Source: Chloroflexota bacterium (GTDB taxonomy: Bacteria > Chloroflexota > Dehalococcoidia > UBA2979). From it: a stretch of 25,170 nt of DNA. The notes under the pieces were generated by a model. The model was given only the letters and a program-made list of their open reading frames with translations. It had not been told where the DNA came from and ran no database searches. Shown piece by piece: positions 13,997 to 22,602 of the stretch; position 1 is the stretch's first letter, and each line of letters starts with the position of its first letter. Position numbers and translations under genes: made by a program. The stretch is from the NCBI GenBank assembly GCA_947446155.1, contig CANFFZ010000015.1, forward strand, positions 1-25,170, written 5' to 3'.

Positions 13997-15328
13997 CTAC
14001 GTACACATGCGGCGGACGATGTCGTAGGTGAGTTCGCAGCCGGAGTTGAGGTGGTCGAGGGTGATGTGCTCGTCGTTGCCGTGGAAGCCGGCGCGTTCGG
14101 CGCCGGTGAGGACGGCGGGGATGAGGCCGTAGGCGTGGATGCCACGGGCGCGGAGGAAGCGGTTGTCCGTGCCGCCGACGGTGATGCTGGGGACGACGAC
14201 GGCATCCGGGATGGCGTCCGCGATCGCGGCCTCGATGGTGCGGAAGAAGTCGGTGTCGAAGGAGGCGGGACGGGGGGCCTCGGTGTCGAGGCCGTCGAAG
14301 AATTCGACGCGGACGTCTGGGTCGTCGATGCGAGCCAGCACCTCGTCGCGCCAGGCGTCGCGAGACTGGCCGGGGAGCAGGCGGCAGTCGAGGGTGGCGA
14401 TGGCGCGGCCGGGGACGACGTTCGCTTTCACGCCACCCTGCACCATGGTGACGTTGAGGGTGTTGGTGAACAGTGCGCGCAGCCCGGGTGACTCCTCGAC
14501 CGCATGCTCCAGCCGCGCCTCGGTCGTGCCCCAGTGCGCGAGGCCCTGGGCGGTCAGCCGGTCGAGCCACGCGCGGGTCTCGGGTGTGACGACGACGGGC
14601 CGCTTCCAGGTCACGAGCCGCTCGATGGCGCGCGCGAGGCGGACGATCGGGTTCTGCTCTGGCGGGTTCGGGATGCCTCCATGGCCGGGGATGCCGCGCG
14701 CGGTGACGCGCATCCAGCACACCCACTTCTCGTTGACCGCGACCTGGAACACGGGACGTTCGCCGAAGTCGAGCGAGCCCGAGCCGCCCTCGTTGATCGC
14801 GTACTCGACGCCGTCGAGGAGTTCGGGATGCTGTTCGCAGAGCCAGCGCATGCCGAAGCGCCCGAGTGCTTCCTCGTCGGGCACCGCGCAGTAGACGAGG
14901 TCGCGCGTGAGGCGAAGTCCCTGTCGCCGCGCGAGAAGCAGTGCGATCAGTTGCATCACCGCGAAGCCCTTCATGTCCACCGCGCCACGGCCGTACACGC
15001 GCCCGCCCTGCTCGACCGGCTCGAAGGGCTTCGTGGACCAGTAACGCGGCTCCGGCGGGACGACATCGAGGTGGTTGGCGAGCATCAGTCCGCGCTGCGA
15101 CCCGTCGCCGGGGATGCACGCGTAGAGGATCTCGCGCTGCGGGGCGGTCTCAATGTAGCGCGTCTCGATGCCCTCGGCTTCCAGCAGCGCACCGAGGAAG
15201 CGCGCGGCCGGCGCCTCGCGCCCCGGGGGATTCGAGGTGTCGATACTCAGATAGCGCGTGAGAATGTCGAGGGCCTCGCGGCGGATCGAGGGCCAGTCGA
15301 TGGCGTCCGTGGCGCGAGATGCTTGCAT
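13997..15328 (-). CDS. M20-family metallopeptidase/deacylase (ArgE/DapE/carboxypeptidase-like), 443 aa
   Basis: Di-zinc amidohydrolase that cleaves N-acyl amino acids or small peptides. Metal site: NHLDVV (His86; catalytic Asp88), GRGAVDMKG (bridging Asp118), PDEEALG (catalytic Glu152, ligand Glu153), NEGG (179-182, acidic ligand), and a C-terminal HGNDEH (His416). The lid/dimerisation domain lies between about 200 and 320. The exact substrate is open. The start at 15328 has GGAG 6 nt upstream; the frame is open to 15403 but without family similarity. It is divergent from the MFS gene at 15530, which could be a functional partner. Confidence 0.9.
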   Translation of the reverse strand: MQASRATDAIDWPSIRREALDILTRYLSIDTSNPPGREAPAARFLGALLEAEGIETRYIETAPQREILYACIPGDGSQRGLMLANHLDVVPPEPRYWSTKPFEPVEQGGRVYGRGAVDMKGFAVMQLIALLLARRQGLRLTRDLVYCAVPDEEALGRFGMRWLCEQHPELLDGVEYAINEGGSGSLDFGERPVFQVAVNEKWVCWMRVTARGIPGHGGIPNPPEQNPIVRLARAIERLVTWKRPVVVTPETRAWLDRLTAQGLAHWGTTEARLEHAVEESPGLRALFTNTLNVTMVQGGVKANVVPGRAIATLDCRLLPGQSRDAWRDEVLARIDDPDVRVEFFDGLDTEAPRPASFDTDFFRTIEAAIADAIPDAVVVPSITVGGTDNRFLRARGIHAYGLIPAVLTGAERAGFHGNDEHITLDHLNSGCELTYDIVRRMCT

Positions 15329-15529
15329 GCGCGACTCCGACAACCCATCCGTGGAAACGTCAGTATCGCTCGTGCGACAACACCGCCGCCATACGTATCC
15401 CATAGATCGTTGCTACGTCGCATGTGATTGCACATGCGTAATGACGCGCCGAGTTCCCGCCTGTGCCATCGGGCAAGCCACCTCGCCCGCCCGCGGGAGA
15501 TAGGATGCATGCTCCGAGAGGGGCATCCA

Positions 15530-16804
15530 ATGGCCGAACGAGCAGCCGAGACAGGCGGACGCGGTGCAGCGCCAGCGGCGCGGCCGGGCATCCTAGCCTC
15601 GTTCGGGCTGTTCCGCGACGGCGGGTATCGCGCGTACTGGTTCGTGAACTTCGTCTACTTCCTCGTGTTCGGTGCGCAGCGATTCGCGTTCGTCCTGCTC
15701 GTGCTGGAACTGTCGGAACGTGCAGGGCTCGGCGGCGTGATCGGATTCGCGCTCGGCATCCCGGTGTTCTTCATCACGGTGCCTGCCGGGGTGTGGGCGG
15801 ACCGCCTCGACCGTCGAAAGATGGTGGTCGCCTCTTTGCTCGCCGGCGCGGTGGTCGCGAGTGCCGTCGCCGCGCTGTGGTGGGCGGGGGCGATCTCCGT
15901 GCCGGTCGCAATGGGCCTCGCACTCGCGACAGGCGTGGTGACCGCCGCGGTGCAGCCCCCGCTGACCTCGATCGTGCAGATGATTGTGCCGTCCGAGCGT
16001 CTAACGCAGGGCATCGTGCTGCGGACGATGGGGCAGAACCTCGCGCAGTTCTTCGGCACGGCCGTCGGTGGCCTGACGATCGCAACGCTCGACTACGGTG
16101 GCGCGTTCGCGGTGCTGGCGGTGGGGTACCTCGTGGGTGTCGTCGCGATGCTCGGCGTGCGGCTGCCCGTGGCGGCGCCCTCGACGGTCGCGCGGCCAAA
16201 GATGGCGGAGGCGGCGCGTGAGGGGCTGCGGTTCGTGTTCAGTGACCGCGCGCTGCGCGGGCTGGTGATCTTCTCGGTGATCTCGGGGCTGTTCATGCTC
16301 GGGCCGACGTTCGTGCTCATCCCCGAGATCGGGCGCGAGAAACTGCAGGTCGGGCCGGGGTTGAACTCGATGCTGCTGGCGCTGCTCGGCGTCGGGATGT
16401 TCTGCATGTCGCTCTTCCTGCTCACGCGCCGCGAGGTGCATCGCAAGGGCAACTGGTTTGTGATCAACCTGCTGTTCGCTGGGCCGCTGATGATCCTCAC
16501 TGGCTGGTCGAGCTCGTACTAGTTCACTGCGGTCGTGATGGTGCTGTAGGGCCTGGGCGGTGGGGTGTACGTGAACCTCAACCAGACGCTGATCCAGACG
16601 AACACCCCGAACGCGATGATGGGGCGCGTGATGAGCATCTATACGCTGTCGATCGCTGGCATCATCCCGCTCGGCTCGCTGCTCGCGGGCGGTGGCGCGG
16701 CGGTGATCGGCGCCGACCGCTACCAGATGCTGTCGGGCGCCGTCCTCGGGCTCGCGGCGGTATGGGGGTTCTTCACCCAGCGCGAACTGCGCGCGCTCGA
16801 TTGA
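15530..16804 (+). pseudogene. MFS transporter (MFS_3/EntS-like) interrupted by two in-frame TAG codons
   Basis: From ATG 15530 (GAGAGGGG SD) the frame encodes an MFS protein of normal length (425 codons): FGLFRDGGYRAYWFVNFVYFL, the helix 2-3 loop GVWADRLDRRK, and the late loop MMGRVMSIYTLS. Two TAGs break it, at 16520-16522 (codon 331) and 16547-16549 (codon 340). Sequence on both sides remains in frame and conserved (FTAVVMVL between; GLGGGVYVNLNQTLIQ after). In relatives I recall a Trp directly before GLGGG, so TGG to TAG is likely at least there. The truncated product would lack about the last three helices. Either a recent pseudogene or a sequence error. A related intact transporter is at 17202. 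Confidence 0.8.
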
Positions 16805-16829
16805 TCAGAGGCCTGCGAAGGGAGCATCA

Positions 16830-17183
16830 GTGAACTCGATCCGCCCCAACTTCCCCGTCGGCGATCTCGCCCGCGCCGTTGCCTTCTACCAGCGCACCCT
16901 GGGTTTCGAGGTGCGCGTACACGCACCCGAGTACGGCCTCGCGATCCTCGGATCGGGCCACATCGAGATCGCGCTGCTGGGTGGGACACCGGCCGGACCG
17001 GCGAGCGCCTACATCGAAGTGGTCGATGTCGACGCGGTATTCGCGGCGTGCGAGTCCGATCCCGACGCGACGCTGCTGGGGCCGCTGACGACGAAGCCGT
17101 GGGGCCTGCGGGACTTCGGGATGACCGACCCGTGGGCGAACATGCTGGGGATCGGGGAGCGCGTCGGAAAGCGCTCCGACTAG
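16830..17183 (+). CDS. VOC-superfamily (glyoxalase/bleomycin-resistance-like) protein, 117 aa
   Basis: Single vicinal-oxygen-chelate domain: N-terminal VGDLARAVAFYQRTLGFEVRVH, the strand pair YGLAILGSGHIEIALLGG, YIEVVDVDAVFAAC, and the closing WGLRDFGMTDPWANMLGIGE. Such proteins are metalloenzymes, drug binders or isomerases when dimeric. The usual metal positions are only partly present, so activity is uncertain. The start is GTG 16830 with AAGGGAG 5 nt upstream. It follows the interrupted MFS gene by 25 nt and was probably co-transcribed with it. Confidence 0.85.
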   Translation: MNSIRPNFPVGDLARAVAFYQRTLGFEVRVHAPEYGLAILGSGHIEIALLGGTPAGPASAYIEVVDVDAVFAACESDPDATLLGPLTTKPWGLRDFGMTDPWANMLGIGERVGKRSD

Positions 17184-17201
17184 ACCTCGGTGCCCTCGAA
17201 G

Positions 17202-18497
17202 TCAGACGCGCGCGACGACGGCGACCGGCGCGCCGGTGCGGAACGTGCCGCTGCGCAGCAACTGGCGCATGTCGGTCAGCGCAATGATCCCGGCGACGAA
17301 CACGGCGGTCCACAGCAGGCCTGGCACGAACAGCAGCACTCGCACGCCCACGATGTCCGCGAGCGCGCCCATGCCGAGGTTCACGAACGCCATGTGTCCC
17401 GCTGCTAGCATCACGTACAGCGACATCACGCGACCTCGGAGTGCATCGGGCGTCATGTCCTGGACGAACGTCGCCGAGAGCGCCATGTACGAGGCCTGCG
17501 CGCCACCCGCGACGACCGCACCGGCGATCGCGACGGTCGGGCTGGGCGCGAAGCCGAGGATGAGCATCGCGAGGCCGCTGACGGCACCGCAGACCGCAAG
17601 CGCGTTGCCCTGCGCCGCCAGCGTCGGCAGTTTCGCGCAGGCGATGGTCCCCGTGATGGCGCCAGCGCCGAGGCCCATGAGCAGCGCGGAGTAGAGCCGC
17701 CCACCGCCGCCGAGGTCGTGTGACAACTCGGGGATGAGCGAATCGAACGCCATCGTGAGCGCGCAGTGGAACACCACCAGCATCACGACGAGCGCGACGC
17801 GGCGGTCTTGGCCGATGTAGCGAGCGCCCTCGCCCATCTCGGAGAAGAGGCGGGCGACAGAGAGGCGCTTCGTGCCAGCCGGCGCGACGTTGCGGTAACG
17901 CATCCGCCAGAGGCAGATCGCGCCACCGAAGTACAAGCCAGACGAGAGGATGAAGACCGAGCCCGCGCCCCAGACCTCGAGCAGGATCCCGCCGAGCAGC
18001 GGCCCGGCAAGCCTCGAACCGTGGACGGAGACGCTGGAGAGCGCCATCCCGGAGAGCAGTTGGTCCTTCTCCACGAGCGCGGGGATCATCGCCTGCTGCG
18101 CGGGCGTCTGGACCGCCCTCGCGATCCCGCCGAGCAGGGCGAACACCACGACGTGCCACACCTCGACGACTCCGGCGAGCGTGACGATCGCGAGGCCGAC
18201 GGTGCCGAAGAAGGCGACGAGGCCGGAGAACAGCGAGAGCGAGCGGCGGTCCATGCGGTCGGCGAGCACGCCCGAGACCGGCGACGCGAAAATGAACGGC
18301 GCCATCCCCGCGAACGTGACGAGCCCCACTGCCGACGAGGACTCGGTCAGATCGAAGACGAGCCAGCCGCGTGCGAGGAGCAGCGCCCAGTTCGCCGCCG
18401 CGGAGAACATCGAGTTGCCAAACAGCAACGAGAAGTCACGTGAGGCGAGCGCAGGGAACTCGCGGACGAAGGGGTTGCGGGACGTGGTGGCTGCCAT
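17202..18497 (-). CDS. MFS transporter (MFS_3/EntS-like exporter), 431 aa
   Basis: Twelve-helix exporter of the cytoplasmic membrane. FRDFxLLFGNSMFS-like N-terminus, GVLADRMDRRSLSLFSG (helix 2-3 loop), AVQTPAQQAMIPALV, GSRLAGPLLGGILLE and DALRGRVMSLYVM (late conserved loop) place it with macrolide/siderophore-type MFS_3 exporters. The frame is intact, unlike the related gene at 15530. ATG 18497 has no SD; a TAGAAT box lies 6 nt upstream, suggesting leaderless mRNA. It converges on the VOC gene, with only 18 nt between stops. Confidence 0.9.
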   Translation of the reverse strand: MAATTSRNPFVREFPALASRDFSLLFGNSMFSAAANWALLLARGWLVFDLTESSSAVGLVTFAGMAPFIFASPVSGVLADRMDRRSLSLFSGLVAFFGTVGLAIVTLAGVVEVWHVVVFALLGGIARAVQTPAQQAMIPALVEKDQLLSGMALSSVSVHGSRLAGPLLGGILLEVWGAGSVFILSSGLYFGGAICLWRMRYRNVAPAGTKRLSVARLFSEMGEGARYIGQDRRVALVVMLVVFHCALTMAFDSLIPELSHDLGGGGRLYSALLMGLGAGAITGTIACAKLPTLAAQGNALAVCGAVSGLAMLILGFAPSPTVAIAGAVVAGGAQASYMALSATFVQDMTPDALRGRVMSLYVMLAAGHMAFVNLGMGALADIVGVRVLLFVPGLLWTAVFVAGIIALTDMRQLLRSGTFRTGAPVAVVARV

Positions 18498-18503
18498 CGC
18501 GGT

Positions 18504-18509
18504 ATTCTA
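18504..18509 (-). promoter_or_regulatory. Putative leaderless -10 box of the intact MFS gene
   Basis: TAGAAT on the minus strand, followed by ACCGCG and ATG 18497; no SD. The -35 region (TAACGG-like) is weak. Confidence 0.45.
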
Positions 18510-18581
18510 CGCCTGTGATGCGAGCGCCGTTATACGAACGGAGGGGGGACACATCCGGACAGGGGTGCGTACCTCGCAGGG

Positions 18582-18870
18582 CTACTCGGTCGGGCGGACG
18601 AGGCCCATCACCCGGCTGATGCTCTCGACCGAGGAGTGCAGCGTCTCCTCCTCAGCCAGTGTGTAGGGGCGACCGTCGTTGCGCGGGTACAGATGGAGCA
18701 TGCCAAGGGACGTGGTGCCCGCTCGCATCTCCGATTGCAGCGCGGGAGCGCCGACCACCGCGCCCTGCTCGAGGCGCGTGGGGCTGGTCGCTGCCCCCGC
18801 GAGTTCTACTGACGCACCGCTGGAGTTGAACGCCGTCGTTAACGCCTCGAGGTATCGGGCAGGAGAACCC
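18582..18870 (-). pseudogene. Frameshifted GAF-like C-terminus of the membrane sensor protein
   Basis: In the frame one base back from the sensor gene, the sequence reads ARYLEALTTAFNSSGASVELAG, then GAPALQSEMRAG, GMLHLYPRNDGRPYTLAEEE and VESISRVMGL, ending in TAG at 18582. This is a compact GAF-like pattern (helix, ligand strands, L-x-L/L-H-L-Y-P-R, then a closing helix). The upstream frame stops at 18839, so the two parts join if one G is restored near 18868-18870. Without it the sensor loses its cytoplasmic output or input domain. It has no start codon of its own with an SD. Confidence 0.6.
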
Positions 18871-20020
18871 TCCGGTCGGCGATGTCCGCGAACGACCTCG
18901 CCTGTTCGGTGAGACCTCGGAGTGCCTTCTGGGGATCGGGGGCTTCCTTGAACCGACGATCGACGATGGTCTGGAGTTTGTTCTTCGCGGGCGTGAGTAT
19001 GGCGACGATCATCAGTGTGCTCATCGCGATGGCGGCGTCGGACCCCGCGTCAGTCACATTGGTCAGGAGGGTGCGCAACAGTCCGCTCATCGACACGTAC
19101 AGGCCCGCGAGTCCCGCCGTAAGGGGGACGTAGACAAGCGTGCGGTTGAGGATGATGTCGATGTCATACAGGCGATAGCGGAACACCGTCACCGCGGTCG
19201 CCAGCGGCAGCGCTGACATTGAGAGGACGAATGAAGTGGCGAGCCACTGCGGGAACTGAGGCGCCGCCGTACGGATCTCAACGACGGTCACGGCCGCGAA
19301 CAGTAACGCGATGATCGCGGCTGCCATGGCAGCCCACTTGATCTGGTGGCGCTGTTCGTTGGAAGCCCCTCGGTAGCGTGCGAACTGACTCGCTACCGCA
19401 ATCGCGGCCACCAGCGGGACCGGCAGGAGCGCGGCTTCCGTCAGGGATACAGGCACTCCGTTCAAGGCGAGCGGATTCTGAATCGTGTCGAATGGATCGA
19501 GCGGGCCAGGCCTCAATGCGATCGCGGCCGTAGCGATTCCGGTCGCAAGCGCGCCGCCGATCAGCACTCGCCGCCACATGTCGTTGAGTAGACGGCCATC
19601 CGGGAACAGCAGCGGGAAGCAGATCGCCACCACGCCGACGAGGGGAACCCAGAGCCAGTTGAACACCCAAGCCGCGGCCACCCCTCCCGGAAGGCCGGGG
19701 TGGGTGTAGAGCGCATAACCCGCGTAGGTGTCCAGCGCGATGTTGCCCCCGCCGAGGAGACCGAGGGCGAGCAACATCCACCCGATGACGTTCTGCCGCG
19801 CCTGTGCGACCAGAAATACGCCGATGGTGCCGGCGGCGATGGCGACGACCATATGGGCGGGCCGAGCACCAAACGAGGACGGCACATCCGGGCTGAGACG
19901 GTTGATCCACTCGAGGTAGGCACCCGTGACCGACAGCAGGACCACCACGGCGTATGCGAGCCACGGCAACGCCATCCGGACGAGCGCATCGTTCGACCGC
20001 TGGGGTTGCACGTTCACCAT
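18839..20020 (-). CDS. Multi-pass membrane sensor protein (5-7 TM type), truncated before a GAF-like domain
   Basis: The N-terminal half has several hydrophobic helices (AYAVVVLLSVTGAYLEW; AHMVVAIAAGTIGVFLV; NVIGWMLLALGLLGG; WVPLVGVVAICFPLLFPDGR). The conserved membrane-exit segment RYRLYDIDIILNRTLVYVPLTA and the linker KLQTIVDRRFKEA are typical of actinobacterial and chloroflexal membrane sensors that carry GAF and kinase domains behind this unit. No histidine-kinase or HATPase sequence exists, even after correcting the frameshift, so it would be a stand-alone sensor. The start at 20020 has GGGAGGA 9-10 nt upstream; the frame is open to 20086. Confidence 0.75.
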   Translation of the reverse strand: MVNVQPQRSNDALVRMALPWLAYAVVVLLSVTGAYLEWINRLSPDVPSSFGARPAHMVVAIAAGTIGVFLVAQARQNVIGWMLLALGLLGGGNIALDTYAGYALYTHPGLPGGVAAAWVFNWLWVPLVGVVAICFPLLFPDGRLLNDMWRRVLIGGALATGIATAAIALRPGPLDPFDTIQNPLALNGVPVSLTEAALLPVPLVAAIAVASQFARYRGASNEQRHQIKWAAMAAAIIALLFAAVTVVEIRTAAPQFPQWLATSFVLSMSALPLATAVTVFRYRLYDIDIILNRTLVYVPLTAGLAGLYVSMSGLLRTLLTNVTDAGSDAAIAMSTLMIVAILTPAKNKLQTIVDRRFKEAPDPQKALRGLTEQARSFADIADRRVLLPDTSRR

Positions 20021-20157
20021 GCTTCGAATCCTCCCCCGACTTGCGTCTTGCGGATTATGCATGCGATGCCCAGACCGTGGCACCACCTGCCCGAGAGCCG
20101 TGCGCTAACCTCGGCGGGCGCGTGGGCGTCCGAGGCGACGCCAGATGGGGGTGTGGG

Positions 20158-21093
20158 ATGGCGAAGGTCCACTTCAGGGTGATGATGCCGCAGATCAAGT
20201 GGTCGTGGAGCGAGGCGAGCGTCGCCGCGACGAACTTCGAGGCGATGGGGTACGACTCGCTGTGGGTGAACGATCACCTGTACGGGCCGCAGTCGCCCTC
20301 GATCCCCATTCTCGAGGCGTGGTCGATGGTCGCGGGGCTCGCGGCGATCACGTCGCGCGTGGAGATCGGGACGCTGGTGACGCCGGTTGGGATGCGGAAC
20401 CCGGCACACCTCGGCAAGGTTGTCGCCACGGTCGATGAGATGTCCGGCGGGCGGGTGATCCCCGGCATCGGCGCCGGGTGGATGCCGCGCGAGTTCACAG
20501 ACTTCGGCGTGCCGTACCTCGACCGGAAGGGACGCCTCGGCCAGTTGCGCGAGGCGGCCCAGCTGCTGCGCCGGATGTGGGGCGATAAAGAGTCGGTCAC
20601 ATTCGAGGGGCAGTATTTCCAGACGAAGGACCTCGTCACGCTGCCGAAGCCGGCGCGCCAGCCTCGACTGCTGATCGGCGGCGCGGGCGAGCAGGTGACG
20701 ATGAAGATCGCGGTGCGCTACGCCGACATCTGGAACAACCTCGCGGGGTCGCAGGACGACATCGCCCACAAGGTCGAGGTGCTGCGCAAGCACTGCGCCA
20801 CCGTCGGCCGTGACGCCTCGGAGATCACGGTCGCGCAACAGTGCCTCGTCACCATCGCGAAGGACGACGCCGAGGCAGGCCCGATGATCGAGGTGGCGCA
20901 GAAGATCTTCGGCGGCCACATGGGGAACCCGAAGGGTGAACTCGCGCTCTCCGGTACCCCGAACCAGATCGTCGACCGCATCGGCAAGCACGTGGACGCC
21001 GGCTGCACGATGTTCAACATCGAGTTCTTCGGACGCGACAGGCGTGAGCCAGCGGAGTTGTTCGCCTCCACCGTGCTCTCGCAGTTCCGCTAG
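20158..21093 (+). CDS. LLM-class F420-dependent oxidoreductase, 311 aa
   Basis: Luciferase-like TIM-barrel enzyme, probably F420-dependent. Diagnostic segments: FEAMGYDSLWVNDHL, LEAWSMVAGLAAITSRVEIGTLVTPVGMRNPAHLGKVVATVDEMSGGRVIPGIGAGWMPREFTDFG, RLGQLREAAQLLRRMW, and PRLLIGGAGEQVTMKIAVRYADIWN near the C-terminal half. These are closer to classic F420 LLM enzymes than is the paralogue at 2403. ATG 20158 has a G-rich SD. A GNAT gene begins 8 nt after the stop. The substrate is unknown. Confidence 0.92.
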   Translation: MAKVHFRVMMPQIKWSWSEASVAATNFEAMGYDSLWVNDHLYGPQSPSIPILEAWSMVAGLAAITSRVEIGTLVTPVGMRNPAHLGKVVATVDEMSGGRVIPGIGAGWMPREFTDFGVPYLDRKGRLGQLREAAQLLRRMWGDKESVTFEGQYFQTKDLVTLPKPARQPRLLIGGAGEQVTMKIAVRYADIWNNLAGSQDDIAHKVEVLRKHCATVGRDASEITVAQQCLVTIAKDDAEAGPMIEVAQKIFGGHMGNPKGELALSGTPNQIVDRIGKHVDAGCTMFNIEFFGRDRREPAELFASTVLSQFR

Positions 21094-21101
21094 CCCTCGA
21101 C

Positions 21102-22148
21102 ATGCCGCTCACCCTGCGCCCCGTCGAGGACGCCGATGTACCCGCGCTCGCCGCGCTGCTCGCCGCCCGCCGGCGCGAGGAGCGCGTGGCGTTGCCGCTG
21201 CTCACCGAGCGGTTCGCGGCGGTCGCGGCGTGCGAGGAGATCCTGCGCGGGCACCTCGCCGAGGCGCGGTGCGACAGCGTGATCGCGGAGCGTGGCGGGC
21301 GGCTCGCGGGGTTCCTCATCGGGCACCGCCGCCACACCTCGATCGAGGCGTTCGAGGCGCAGTACGAGCCGCCCACGCAGGCCTCGATGCCGGGCTCCGG
21401 GCACGGCGTCGTCCCGGGCGAGGACGTCGAGGCGGTGTACACGGCGATGTACGCGTACCTCGGCGAGCAGTGGGTGGACGGCGGGTACTTCGAGCACCGG
21501 ATCACGATGCCGCTCGGGACGCCCGCGAGCGTCGAGGCGTGGTTCCACCTCGGCTTCGGGTCGCTGTACACGTTCTGCGCGCGAGAGAGTACCCCGCTCG
21601 AAGCCTCGCGGGCGACGCAGCACCTCGACGCCACCATCGACGTACAGCGCGCCACACCGAGCGAGCGCGCGGAGGTGCTGCGCTTCCAGGACGAGAGCGG
21701 TCGATGGCACTGGCAGGGGCCGATCTTCTGGCCGTACATGGAGCGCCAGGCCTCGGCGGCCATCGACGCGTTCACGGCCGGCGCGCTGACGGACGAGTCG
21801 AACGGCATCTTCCTCGCGCGGCGCAACGGCGTCGCGGTCGCGCTCAACCTGCTGGTCGCGATGGACGACTGGGGCTCGACGTTCACGCAGCCCGACGGCT
21901 CGATCTACCTCTACGAGGGCATCACGTCGCCCGAAGCGCGCGGCACCGGCGCAGGCACCGCGATCCTCGCCCACACCCTCGACTGGGCGCGTGAGGCAGG
22001 CCACCCGTACGTGACGCTGCACTACGCGACCCCGAACCCCTCGGGCGGTCCGTTCTGGCGCGGGCATGGGTTCATGCCGGTGGAGGTGACGTTGCAGCGG
22101 CGGCTGGACGAGCGGCTGGCGTGGGCTAAACCGCAAGCGCTGCGCTAG
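21102..22148 (+). CDS. Two-domain GNAT-family acetyltransferase-like protein, 348 aa
   Basis: Tandem GNAT fold. The N-terminal half begins LTLRPVEDADVPALAALLAAR, the usual GNAT beta1-alpha1, but lacks a clear acetyl-CoA loop. The C-terminal half has IYLYEGITSPEARGTGAGTAILAHTLDWAREAGHPYVTLHYATPNPSGGPFWRGHGF, with the RGTGAG pyrophosphate-binding loop and a typical FWRGHGF ending. One active and one degenerate domain is common in this arrangement. The acceptor is unknown. No SD is visible; with 8 nt after the previous stop, translation is probably coupled. Its TAG shares bases with the TAG of the opposite gene. Confidence 0.85.
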   Translation: MPLTLRPVEDADVPALAALLAARRREERVALPLLTERFAAVAACEEILRGHLAEARCDSVIAERGGRLAGFLIGHRRHTSIEAFEAQYEPPTQASMPGSGHGVVPGEDVEAVYTAMYAYLGEQWVDGGYFEHRITMPLGTPASVEAWFHLGFGSLYTFCARESTPLEASRATQHLDATIDVQRATPSERAEVLRFQDESGRWHWQGPIFWPYMERQASAAIDAFTAGALTDESNGIFLARRNGVAVALNLLVAMDDWGSTFTQPDGSIYLYEGITSPEARGTGAGTAILAHTLDWAREAGHPYVTLHYATPNPSGGPFWRGHGFMPVEVTLQRRLDERLAWAKPQALR

Positions 22149-22498
22149 GACGACGCGGGCGTGCCCTCGCGGACTCTGCGCAGGTGTTCCTCAAGCAGCC
22201 CTGGAGGCAGGGAGCGCTGCATGAAGCGCAAGACGAGGCCAATGACAGCGATGTCATCGAGTTCGCCGAAGAACGGGACGAAGTCGGGGATGAGATCGAG
22301 CGGCGACGCCACGTAGGCCGCGGCTAAAAGCGGAGCGAGTCTCACTCGCCAAGTGAGACGTGGGTCCCGCGCGACGGCGGCGACCAGTGACACTCGTTGC
22401 GGCCACGAGAGGGGCTTCATCGACACGAAGGCCTGCCGGATCTGCCGATCCCTGCTCACCTTGGAGATGAGGAACACCCACTTGAACAGCCGAATCAT
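22145..22498 (-). CDS. YkvA/DUF1232 small membrane-associated protein, 117 aa
   Basis: DUF1232 domain, with the diagnostic SPLDLIPDFVPFFGELDDIAVIGLVLRF in the second half, preceded by a hydrophobic helix (RLAPLLAAAYVA). The function of the family is not established. ATG 22498 is chosen because GAGGTGA lies directly upstream; ATG 22528 has no SD. It ends convergently with the GNAT gene. Confidence 0.88.
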   Translation of the reverse strand: MIRLFKWVFLISKVSRDRQIRQAFVSMKPLSWPQRVSLVAAVARDPRLTWRVRLAPLLAAAYVASPLDLIPDFVPFFGELDDIAVIGLVLRFMQRSLPPGLLEEHLRRVREGTPASS

Positions 22499-22602
22499 GA
22501 TCACCTCACTGCTACTGAGGGTACTCATGCGCGATGTCAGAGCAGCAATGCCCGAAGCCAGTCGCTGACAACCTCGTCGCAGTCGCCAGTAGACGCGCTC
22601 GC

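Noticed and set aside
16520..16549. Genome-wide TAG recoding to explain the amber codons
   Set aside because: Several intact genes here (P450, carboxypeptidase, TetR, GNAT, YkvA-like) end in TAG at the right family length, so TAG is a normal stop.
19954..20157. N-terminal extension of the luciferase-like gene at 20158
   Set aside because: It would overlap the divergent promoter and the start of the sensor gene; the family N-terminus and a G-rich SD mark 20158.
22499..22528. Upstream ATG (22528) as start of the YkvA-like gene
   Set aside because: No SD there, whereas GAGGTGA directly precedes ATG 22498, where the family-like sequence begins.
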